Shown here one piece after another: positions 15,965 through 23,273 of a stretch of DNA of 25,654 nucleotides. Under the pieces are notes generated by a model. The model saw nothing but the letters and a program-made list of their open reading frames with translations, did no database searches and had not been told where the DNA came from. Location of the stretch: assembly GCA_964554015.1 (NCBI GenBank), contig CAZKMO010000035.1:1-25654 (forward strand), given 5' to 3'. Each line of letters opens with the position of its first letter. Positions within the stretch are counted from its first letter, which is position 1. This DNA comes from CAYUAG01 sp964554015. GTDB lineage: Bacteria; Zhuqueibacterota; QNDG01; CAYUAG01. The translations under genes and the position numbers were made by a program.

Positions 15965-18090
15965 ATGAGACAGAAAGTATTCTATTTTGTTGTTTTTATT
16001 GGTGTGATGGGTTTATTCACCAAAATTTTAGCTCAAAAATACGATTTCAATACTGGTACCGTGCAGGGATGGACTATGCAGGGGGCGTATGATGAAAGCA
16101 TGAACGGGCCTTATTCCAATTATTTCACCTTTTCCTGGACAAGTCTTGTTAACTACCCTACTCCGACTGCAGGATCCGGATCACTGCTTTTCCGCACTCT
16201 GGGAGGACATGGCATTACCGGTTCATCTGGTACCTACTGGATCATGCAGTTCAATTCACCGGATTTATCTGCTATTTCCAGCTGGCAGAATACAACAGGC
16301 GTGTCTGCTAAAATCGTTGACAATATGACGGTAGGATCAACCTTATACGCAAATATCATCGTTACTGTATACGATAAAGATCAGGCAAAGAACCGTTATT
16401 TTTATAGTCATCAACTTCTGAACAATCCACTCACTTTCAGTTCCTGGTTCAATGTCAGCGCTGTGTGGAATACTGTAGATTTTGACTGGTCTTCTATTTC
16501 AACCTTTCCTACTAATTACACCGTTAAGAAAATAACAATCCAAATAATGGGTGCCATGTCCGGATTATATGAGGGACAGGTTGCTATTGATGAAGTTGTT
16601 GGTCAGAAAGGGGGCACAACTCCTTCTGAATCAATCACTGTTAATGCCCCTAATGGAGGTGAAAGCTGGTATGCAGGTACTACTCACTATATCACCTGGA
16701 GTTCAAGCAATTTTACCAGTCCGGTGAAAATTGAGTATTCCAGTGATAATGGATATTCCTACACATCCATTATCAGCAGTACTGCTAATGACGGTTCCTA
16801 TACCTGGACAGTACCCCAGGATTTTTCTTCTCAATGTCTGGTTCGTATATCCGATGCTGCGGATGGAAATCCTTCCGATGTCAGTAATGCAGCTTTTTCC
16901 ATAACTGCATTTATTGCTCTGGATGTTCCAGATGGAGGGGAAGATTGGACTGCGGGAACCACTCATTACATTGTCTGGCATGGACAAGGAATTGATAATT
17001 ATGATGTGAAAATGGAGTATTCCACTGATAATGGAGCTTCCTATACCTTTATTAATTATAAAACCAATATAGGGACTTCGGGATCCTATGGCTGGGAGGT
17101 TCCCAATACACCTTCTACTCAATGTCTGATGAAAGTTACGGTGCTTTTACCTCCGGCGGTTACAGATGTGAGCAGTGCTACTTTCACAATTTCCTCTTCT
17201 GCAAGTACCAATACCCAAACCGGAAGCAAGGTAAAAGTACCCTTAAGCAGTGATGTAACCGTAACCTTTGATAATGTGACTACGGCTGGGAATACCACCC
17301 TGAATACAAAAGTATCCGGTCCAGTTCCCCCGGGTGGATTCAGCATTGTTCCTTCAGCTTCACCGGTATACTATGATATCAGTTCCAACGCTACTTTTAC
17401 TGGTATGGCTAAAATCTGTATTCACTATGATGATACCGGAATGACTCTGGCCCAGGAATCTGCTCTTACCCTGCAGGTCTATGAGAGTCCCTCCGGACCC
17501 TGGCAGGATATTACTACTATGATTAATGTTGATAAGGATTCTATTTGTGGTGAAGTGAGCCATTTTTCCGATTTTGCCGTGATGTCGTCCTCAAGTGTCA
17601 CCGATACCCAGAAAATTTCGTTAATCCAGGGCTGGAGCTGGATATCCTTTAATGTGGAACCAGATAATTTATCTATAGAAAATGTGATGCAGAATGTTTC
17701 TAATCTGGTCATCGTGGNNNNNNNNNNAACGGAGATGGAAAGTTTTATATCCCTGGATCAGTTAATACCATAGGCCTGATTGATATTTTGGAAGGATATA
17801 AAGTTTATGTTTCAGCAGAAGATAATTTATCAGTACCAGGGGAACAGGTTCAAATGACCACTCCTCTTATCCTGAAAACAGGGTGGAATTTAGTAAGTTA
17901 TTTACCTCAACAGGAAGGAAATGTTTCCGGAGTTTTGAATTCCATTTTACCAAATCTGGTAATTATAAAGAATGATGAGGGTGAGTTTTATATTCCCAAT
18001 TCAGTGAATACTCTGGGAAATCTGGAACCTAATGAGGGTTATTTACTCTATATGAGTCAAGCTGATACTTTAATTTATCCTGAGGATTAA
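15965..18090 (+). CDS. Large secreted multi-domain protein, interrupted by assembly gap
   Basis: GGAGG precedes ATG 15965. Signal peptide 1-23 (ILA-Q). An N-terminal beta-rich domain resembling carbohydrate-binding modules spans about 26-215. Two Kre9/Knh1-like 'PNGGE.W..GTTHYI.W' domains lie at about 225-315 and 318-412, each with a 'SDNG.SY' loop. A third beta domain follows at about 420-545. Then come two tandem C-terminal units: LIQGWSWISFNVEP...NGDGKFYIPGSVNTIG...EGYKVYVS and LKTGWNLVSYLPQQ...NDEGEFYIPNSVNTLG...EGYLLYMS. The 10-N gap sits in the first unit. The frame on its two sides matches only if the missing stretch is 3n+2 bases, so the Ns are a placeholder and the stop seen just after the gap at 17771-17773 is false. 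No T9SS sorting domain is present. The function is unknown; it is probably surface or extracellular. Confidence 0.8.
17718..17727. other. Assembly gap (10 N)
   Basis: Ten unknown bases inside the coding region at 15965-18090. The gap falls in a segment duplicated in the same protein (NLVIV/NLVII...FYIP), a plausible cause of the assembly break. Confidence 0.98.
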
Positions 18091-18169
18091 AGCCGGGTAG
18101 GTAAAGAATTCTAAGGAAGACTTCAAGAAACTGTAAGTAATATTAATGATGTTATAGGAGGATTGTAAG

Positions 18170-20137
18170 ATGAAAAAAAGAATAGTGATTATATTAATGG
18201 GATTATTTTTACCAGTAATACTTTTAGCTCAAACCACTCATTTTACCTTTACTTCCCATACTGGTGACAGTTACAGCATTGTGATTGATGATGCTACCCT
18301 GAATGAAAGTGCCTTATCAATTGGAGATGAGATAGGGGTTTTCATTCCGGCTGATTTATGTGTGGGTGCATCTGTATGGGACGGCAGCACCCCATTAGCC
18401 TTATCTGCCTGGGCAGATGACAGCCAGACCCCGGAGATAGATGGCTATCAGAATGGAGAAGCCATGACCTTTAAAATCTGGGAACAGAGTTCGGATCAGG
18501 AATTCACGGCTACAGCAAGCTACACTATTGGAGATGGTAATTTCGGCACAGGGGCTTATGCCCAATTGACTTTATCCGCAGGATCTGAAACTCCAGTATT
18601 ACCCGGTGGAGCTATTATAGTCAACAATACCAATGATACTGGTTCGGGTTCTTTAAGAGATGCCATTACTCAGGCAAATAATAACCTAGGTCCGGATTCT
18701 ATAAAATTTAATATTCCTAAGGGGCAGCCCGGATCCGGATATAATTCAAATACAGGAGTTTGGACCATTAGTCCCACCAGTACCTTACCCACCATATCAG
18801 ATGAAGGACTGGTCATTGATGGTACTTCCCAGGCTGAGTATATAGGAGAACAGACAAATCCCTTTGGTCCGGAAATCATGCTGGATGGTAGCAATGCAGG
18901 TACGAACACTACCGGATTATATATTTGTGCTTCCGGAGTAGAAATTATAAGTTTAGTAATTGCTAATTTTGGAGGAAATGGAGTTTCGGTTAGTCAAGTT
19001 GAGGGAGGAAGGATTTCCGGTTGTTATATAGGAGTTACTGCAGATGGTTCCGAACTTTCTCCCAATGGTTCTAATGGTATCAGTGTGAATAATTGCAGGG
19101 GGTTACAAATTAGTCCTCTGGATACAATACCAAATATAATTTCTGGAAATATATTACATGGAATTTATATGAGTGGAGGCTCATCTCATAATATAATTAT
19201 AGGAAATATTATTGGATTGAACAGTTCTAAAAATGATACTCTAGGAAATGATCAATATGGCTTGTTTATGTTTAACAATAGTGATAGTAATGAGGTTGTT
19301 GATAATTTCATAGGAGGTAATAGATATGGTATTTATCTTGAAGGAAGTGGTAATGTTTTAATAAATAATTATATTGGGTGTAATTATGATGAGTCAGATG
19401 ATCATCTTGGCAATGGTTCCTCTGGCATAAGCATATATGCTGCAGATAATCATCTCGAAGAAAATACTATTGCCTATAATTCAGTATATGGAGTTCAAAT
19501 ATATGGAAGTGAGGCCCTTAGAAATAATATAAGCCGCAATAGGATTTTTAATAATGGCTGGGGAGGTATTAGCAATGAAAATGGTGGTAATGGAGAATTG
19601 TCCCCCCCGGATATAACCAGTGTTACTGCGAATTCGGTATCCGGGACCGGACCTGTCAATTCTACAATAGAAATTTTTGCGGATGAGGACTATCAAGGAA
19701 CTATCTATTTAGGGGACACAATGTCGGATGCATCCGGAAATTTCAATTTTAACGGTGAACTTCCTGATGAATTAAATATTACGGCCACTGCTACTGACAG
19801 TGAAGGTAATACCTCAGAATTTTCCTCACCCATGCAGACCTTGATTCAGGATCAATACTCTGAGCAATTACCTCAGGAATTCAAACTCTTTCAGAATTCA
19901 CCCAATCCCTTTAATCCGGTAACTGCCATACGTTTTAGTTTGCCTCTGGACACTTTTGTGGAGATGGAAGTGTATAATTTGTCCGGTCAGAAAGTTGTTA
20001 CCTTAGTCAACAAAGAAATGAAAAAAGGAGTTCATGAAATAAAATATAAGCCGGAAAATTTACCTTCTGGTATCTATGTATATTGCATAAAAACGGATAG
20101 GTTTGTACAAGCAAAGAAAATGATGTTGTTGAAGTAA
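18170..20137 (+). CDS. Secreted beta-helix protein with T9SS type A sorting domain
   Basis: It has 655 residues; AGGAGG precedes the ATG. Signal peptide 1-20 (LLA-Q). A beta domain at about 22-140 includes GDEIGVFIPADLCVGASVWDG, a type common in FCB secreted proteins. The middle (about 148-480) opens with NNTNDTGSGSLRDAITQAN and continues as right-handed parallel beta-helix repeats rich in Asn/Gly (NGISVNN; HGIYMSGG; YGIYLEGSGN; SGISIYAADN), a fold of polysaccharide lyases and adhesins. An Ig-like segment follows, and residues 567-655 form the sorting domain (FQNSPNPFNP; LSGQKVVTLV; LPSGIYVY; ending MMLLK). The latter directs type IX secretion and surface anchoring in this group. It lies 79 bp after the preceding secreted-protein gene, likely the same operon, and is followed by a strong terminator. 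No catalytic residues are assigned. Confidence 0.9.
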   Translation: MKKRIVIILMGLFLPVILLAQTTHFTFTSHTGDSYSIVIDDATLNESALSIGDEIGVFIPADLCVGASVWDGSTPLALSAWADDSQTPEIDGYQNGEAMTFKIWEQSSDQEFTATASYTIGDGNFGTGAYAQLTLSAGSETPVLPGGAIIVNNTNDTGSGSLRDAITQANNNLGPDSIKFNIPKGQPGSGYNSNTGVWTISPTSTLPTISDEGLVIDGTSQAEYIGEQTNPFGPEIMLDGSNAGTNTTGLYICASGVEIISLVIANFGGNGVSVSQVEGGRISGCYIGVTADGSELSPNGSNGISVNNCRGLQISPLDTIPNIISGNILHGIYMSGGSSHNIIIGNIIGLNSSKNDTLGNDQYGLFMFNNSDSNEVVDNFIGGNRYGIYLEGSGNVLINNYIGCNYDESDDHLGNGSSGISIYAADNHLEENTIAYNSVYGVQIYGSEALRNNISRNRIFNNGWGGISNENGGNGELSPPDITSVTANSVSGTGPVNSTIEIFADEDYQGTIYLGDTMSDASGNFNFNGELPDELNITATATDSEGNTSEFSSPMQTLIQDQYSEQLPQEFKLFQNSPNPFNPVTAIRFSLPLDTFVEMEVYNLSGQKVVTLVNKEMKKGVHEIKYKPENLPSGIYVYCIKTDRFVQAKKMMLLK

Positions 20138-20160
20138 TATAGTATTCTTTTAAAGCTTTT

Positions 20161-20191
20161 ACCCCGATTCTTAGCGGAGTCGGGGTTTTTT
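20161..20191 (+). terminator. Rho-independent terminator of the secreted-protein operon
   Basis: ACCCCGA (20161-20167) pairs with TCGGGGT (20180-20186), extended by T-G, T-A and C-G pairs around a 6-nt loop and followed by TTTTTT. It starts 23 bp after the stop codon of the beta-helix gene. Confidence 0.9.
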
Positions 20192-20602
20192 ATTGATCTA
20201 AGTGGTCCTTAAGAAAAGAGTTGCATTAAAGTAATCTGTTAGTTATTATAGATGTCAAAGATAAAAGACCTAATTAAGACAAAAGAAAAAAGACAAAAGA
20301 AAAAAGATAAAAGCTTGCCCTGAGCTTGTTGAAGGGATAAAGGCTTGTCCTGAGTACTTCGATTAACTCAGTACAGGCTTAGTCGAAGGGACAAAATATA
20401 AAAAAAGATAAAGGAAAAAGTATTGGGTATAAGGTATAAGTTTATTGGGTAATTGGGTAATATAGTAATATGGGATATAGGGGAAATAGGGGTATAAGGT
20501 GATAAAAATAAAGAAAAAATCCAAAATCCAAAAGAAAAAAGATAAAAGAGGTATAAGTTATTAGGTATAAGGATTGTGAATTAGAGAAAAAGGAAAAAAT
20601 TC
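20192..20602. other. Gene-free, purine-rich quasi-repetitive spacer
   Basis: About 410 bp without a plausible gene. It holds runs of AGACAAAAGAAAAA words (20277-20312), the palindromic repeat block at 20313-20392, and a degenerate array of GGTATAAG and TTGGGTAAT words (20420-20575). AAAGGA before 20603 is the ribosome site of the next gene. Confidence 0.5.
20313..20392. repeat. Two adjacent CTTG(C/T)CCTGAG-type palindromic repeats, the second nested
   Basis: CTTGCCCTGAGCTTGTTGAA (20314-20333) followed by GGG is one unit of a widespread dispersed repeat. A second unit starts at CTTGTCCTGAG (20344-20354) and ends AGTCGAAGGGACA (20381-20393). It has an insert containing CTTCGA and ACTCAG, so CTGAGT/ACTCAG and CTTCGA/TCGAAG both pair. 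Confidence 0.6.
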
Positions 20603-21133
20603 ATGAATAAACCAAAATCACCACATGAAAGGCGATGGGGGGAAAGAAATGATCTAACCGGGGAGCATACAATTGGAGATGCCGGTCAATTATTATTTGC
20701 CATTTTATTTTTTGGAGTATGGATTCCTGATTCTTTTTTTCTGAACTATACCACTCAGTTGAATCAAGTAGTTCCTGACTGGATAAGGAATCCTTTAGGG
20801 ATAATAATTTTGATAATTTCAGGATTTTGCTCCTACACTGGTTTACGGATTGTATTTCATGAGGAGAGAGTAACTCCTTCAGTAATTCGTAAAGGAGTAT
20901 TCCGGTTTGTACGGCATCCCATATATCTGAGTGAAGTGTTATTGTATTTGGGTTTATTTATAATGAGTATGTCCTTAGCTTCTTTGTTTATAATGATAAT
21001 TGCCTCAATATTTCTGTATTTTTTATGCCGATATGAAGAAAAATTATTATTGGAACGGTTTGGAAAGGATTATCAAGATTATATGCGGGAGGTGGGTATG
21101 TGGTTTCCCCGGTTGAAAAAAGATATAGGGTAA
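20603..21133 (+). CDS. ICMT/PEMT-like membrane methyltransferase family protein
   Basis: It has 176 residues; AAAGGA lies before the ATG. Four or so transmembrane helices (about 28-50, 63-82, 110-125, 125-142). The C-terminal half carries the SAM-binding signature of the isoprenylcysteine O-methyltransferase/phospholipid methyltransferase superfamily: RFVRHPIYLSEVLLYLG at about 101-117 (Arg-His-Pro), a Glu-Glu pair at 145-146 and FGKDYQDYMREV at about 153-164. Bacterial members methylate lipids, isoprenoid-linked or other small substrates; the substrate here is unknown. It is monocistronic and converges with the minus-strand SAM methyltransferase. Confidence 0.85.
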   Translation: MNKPKSPHERRWGERNDLTGEHTIGDAGQLLFAILFFGVWIPDSFFLNYTTQLNQVVPDWIRNPLGIIILIISGFCSYTGLRIVFHEERVTPSVIRKGVFRFVRHPIYLSEVLLYLGLFIMSMSLASLFIMIIASIFLYFLCRYEEKLLLERFGKDYQDYMREVGMWFPRLKKDIG

Positions 21134-21137
21134 TTTG

Positions 21138-21160
21138 TCATTCCCGCGAAAGCGGGAATC
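21138..21160. repeat. GTCATTCCCGC palindromic repeat with GAAA tetraloop
   Basis: GTC is followed by perfect 8-bp arms ATTCCCGC (21140-21147) and GCGGGAAT (21152-21159) around GAAA. This is a very common dispersed repeat of environmental bacteria. It lies 4 bp after the stop of the ICMT-like gene and may double as a transcript 3' hairpin. Confidence 0.75.
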
Positions 21161-21206
21161 CAGGGGGGAGAGGGTTAAAGGATGTATTATCTGATTAATT
21201 TTTTTT

Positions 21207-21245
21207 TATATTGTCAGTCTTCGATGAACTCAGACTGACAATATA
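21207..21245. repeat. Long perfect hairpin, 14-bp arms
   Basis: TATATTGTCAGTCT (21207-21220) and AGACTGACAATATA (21232-21245) pair exactly around the 11-nt loop TCGATGAACTC, whose TTCGATGAACTCAG surroundings echo the CTTCGATTAACTCAG of 20358-20372. The T-run precedes rather than follows it on the plus strand, so it does not look like a terminator. Confidence 0.65.
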
Positions 21246-21387
21246 AGCCAACCCTCCCAAAGAGCCTGTCTTGAATGAAGTGAAGGATTTCAAATTTTCT
21301 AGAGGTTTAATATTCTTGCCATTCTTTAGTAAACGCGAAATTATAATTTATGACTGTTAGTAAGTCCGACGTTGGTTGATATCTTTA

Positions 21388-22017
21388 TCAGGTTTTATAT
21401 CCCCAGGTACAGAGAGTTCCAATTTTATGTGAATGATCTTTCATTTGTTTCTGTTCTACCTTTTTTAAAGGAATTTCCTGAAAGACCTTTTTGTAGTCTT
21501 CTGCTTTCCACAAGGTCAGGATAATATCCATTTCCCGGGGCCAGGAATGAGATTCCTTATTCTCATAGTAATAATCCACCAGAATCATTAATATACCTCC
21601 CGGCGCCAGGAGAGAAGCAGCCTTTGCAATACCTGCTTTAAGGTCGGAAAAGTAGTAAAAGGTTTCCATGGAGAAAATTGCGGAGAATTTTGTATTCCGG
21701 AGTGGTTTCCAGGTGAGAAAATCATCGGCCTGGAGAATAACATTATTAAGACTTTTTGTCCGTAGCTTGGCGGCGTCCACCATATTGGGACTGATATCTA
21801 ATCCATAGCAACAGCCGTTTTTATATTGATTTTGAGCCATATAGTGTATTCCGTAACCATTGCCAATTCCAATTTCAAGATAATTTCCCGGAGATGAAGG
21901 AATGAATTTAAAAGCTTGCTTCACTCGCTGCCAGTGCCCTTTTTCCATACCTTCAGCATGATAATCCAATGCCCACTTATTGAAAATTTCTTTAACTTTT
22001 ATTTTATTAGTGTTAAT
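21388..22017 (-). CDS. Class I SAM-dependent methyltransferase, probable ATT start
   Basis: Small-molecule type methyltransferase. With a TTG start at 21969 it has 193 residues. The frame upstream continues for 16 more family-like codons (NTNKIKVKEIFNKWA, joining LDYHAEGMEKGHW) back to ATT at 22017, which lies six bases after AAGGGAG. No ATG, GTG or other TTG lies between. The SAM-binding motif I is YLEIGIGNGYG (about 46-56 in the long form). YGLDISPNMVDAAK follows as motif II, then QADDFLTW and the post-motif FSMETFYYFSDL. The substrate is unknown. It is monocistronic between an ICMT-like gene (convergent) and the DUF2953 gene (divergent). Confidence 0.85.
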   Translation of the reverse strand: MNTNKIKVKEIFNKWALDYHAEGMEKGHWQRVKQAFKFIPSSPGNYLEIGIGNGYGIHYMAQNQYKNGCCYGLDISPNMVDAAKLRTKSLNNVILQADDFLTWKPLRNTKFSAIFSMETFYYFSDLKAGIAKAASLLAPGGILMILVDYYYENKESHSWPREMDIILTLWKAEDYKKVFQEIPLKKVEQKQMKDHSHKIGTLCTWGYKT

Positions 22018-22188
22018 AAAATTCTCCCTTTTCCAAGTAAATAAAAAGATAAAGCTTAGTTTTTATAAAAACAACTGAGACAAGAATTATTTTGTAATTT
22101 ATTTTTTCTCTAGCTTGGTTATCCAGAGAAAATTTATCGATTTATTTTCCCCTTGCTATTAATAAATTATTGTACTATTATTAAGGAT

Positions 22189-22788
22189 ATGAGTATAATA
22201 ATACTTATAATTTTTATATTTATTATTTTTATCTTATATATATTATTCGGTCCTTATCTTATAAAAATTAAATGCGCTTTTCAGGATACAAACTTTAATT
22301 TTCTGTTGAATCTTTCCTCTTTTTTAAATTTATTCAGATTGAGATTTACTATTGAGCAAAACAGAACAAATCTTGATTTTATTATTTTCCGTCAGAAAAT
22401 ATCCCTTAACAGATTTATGCAAAAGAAAAGTCAAAGTAAAAAACCAGTAGAAAAAATTACTAAATCCCTAGGCAATTTTAAAAAAGTAATAAAAAGAAAA
22501 AATATAATTTCAATAAATAAAATTATTTCTATTTTTGATTGGAAACATAGTCAAATTAAATTAAATTTCTGCAGCAGTGATCCCTATCTTACCGGCATTG
22601 TCTCTGCCTGGGTGCTGCCGTTGACGATTCATTCTGATTTTATTGATTTCAGACCTGAATTTGAAGAGCAAAAATATAAATTTCTGGCAGAAGTACTACT
22701 GCCAATAGTAGTGTATAAAATAATATTTTTATTTTTATGGATAACAATTAGAAGTAGTCTTACAAAAATAAAGGAGAAATCCATATGA
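22189..22788 (+). CDS. DUF2953-like membrane protein (YtfI-like)
   Basis: About 199 residues from ATG 22189, preceded by AAGG; an upstream TTG at 22153 lacks a binding site. The first 25 residues are one hydrophobic helix. A lysine-rich basic middle follows (about 75-130), then the region LNFCSSDPYLTGIVSAWVLPL (about 139-160), which resembles the family's conserved 'D...TG...G' segment. A second hydrophobic helix lies near the C-terminus. The assignment rests partly on its overlap by ATGA with a GerW-type gene, the same order as ytfI-ytfJ of Bacillus subtilis. The biochemical role is unknown. Confidence 0.6.
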   Translation: MSIIILIIFIFIIFILYILFGPYLIKIKCAFQDTNFNFLLNLSSFLNLFRLRFTIEQNRTNLDFIIFRQKISLNRFMQKKSQSKKPVEKITKSLGNFKKVIKRKNIISINKIISIFDWKHSQIKLNFCSSDPYLTGIVSAWVLPLTIHSDFIDFRPEFEEQKYKFLAEVLLPIVVYKIIFLFLWITIRSSLTKIKEKSI

Positions 22789-23165
22789 TAATTGAAGAAT
22801 TAGTTGACACCGTACTCTCCAGGCTTAAGGAAATATCCAGAACTGAAACCATAATCGGAAAACCGGTTAAACTGGAAAATGTAACCATAATTCCGGTGAC
22901 CAAGCTTTCAGTAGGATTCGGGGCCGGAGGAGGCAGTAAAAAGGAAGAAGAAGGTTCAGGCGAGGCCACCGGGGGCGGAGCATCCATTGAGCCGGTTGCC
23001 TTTTTTGTGATCAGGGAGGAAAAAGTTGAGCTGGTTACCATTAAAAAAGACGGTACCGGGCTTTCCAAATTTTTGGAACTGGTTCCCAAAATTGTGGATA
23101 CAGTCAAGGATTTTAAACCCAGTTCCGGTAAAAAATCTTCAAAAAAAGAGGAAAAAGGAAGTTAA
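22785..23165 (+). CDS. GerW (YtfJ) family protein
   Basis: It has 126 residues. AAGGAG lies eight bases before ATG 22785, which overlaps the stop of the preceding gene (ATGA). The conserved core IIPVTKLSVGFGAGGG lies at about 35-50. A Lys/Glu/Gly-rich linker follows, then GGGASIEPVAFFVI at about 63-76, the two hallmark blocks of the family. In Bacillus, GerW is needed for spore germination. Relatives occur in bacteria that make no spores, where the role is unknown. The tail is Lys/Ser-rich. It is co-transcribed with the DUF2953-like gene, and the two are probably functionally coupled at the membrane. Confidence 0.9.
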   Translation: MIIEELVDTVLSRLKEISRTETIIGKPVKLENVTIIPVTKLSVGFGAGGGSKKEEEGSGEATGGGASIEPVAFFVIREEKVELVTIKKDGTGLSKFLELVPKIVDTVKDFKPSSGKKSSKKEEKGS

Positions 23166-23173
23166 TTTTTTAT

Positions 23174-23239
23174 TAACGCCGAAACGCGGTGTACGCTGAG
23201 TATTAATTTTTTTAACATTCTTTGCATGCTCTGTGTTAA
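23174..23239. repeat. Degenerate intergenic repeat (TTAACGC...GTGTTAA)
   Basis: TTAACGCCGAAACGCGGTGT (23173-23192) and TTCTTTGCATGCTCTGTGTT (23218-23237) resemble the two halves of a TTAACGC/CTTTGCG-type dispersed sequence often seen between genes in environmental genomes. The ends TTAACGC and GTGTTAA are nearly inverse. Confidence 0.35.
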
Positions 23240-23273
23240 AAATAAAATTAGATTGTAAAAATCAGGAATGATA

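Noticed and set aside
17788..18090. Separate small gene after the N gap
   Set aside because: Its sequence is the continuation of the upstream protein's repeat unit; the apparent start is an artefact of the gap length.
21207..21245. Terminator of the minus-strand methyltransferase gene
   Set aside because: On the minus strand the stem is followed by an A-run, not a T-run, and it is 140 bp beyond the stop codon.
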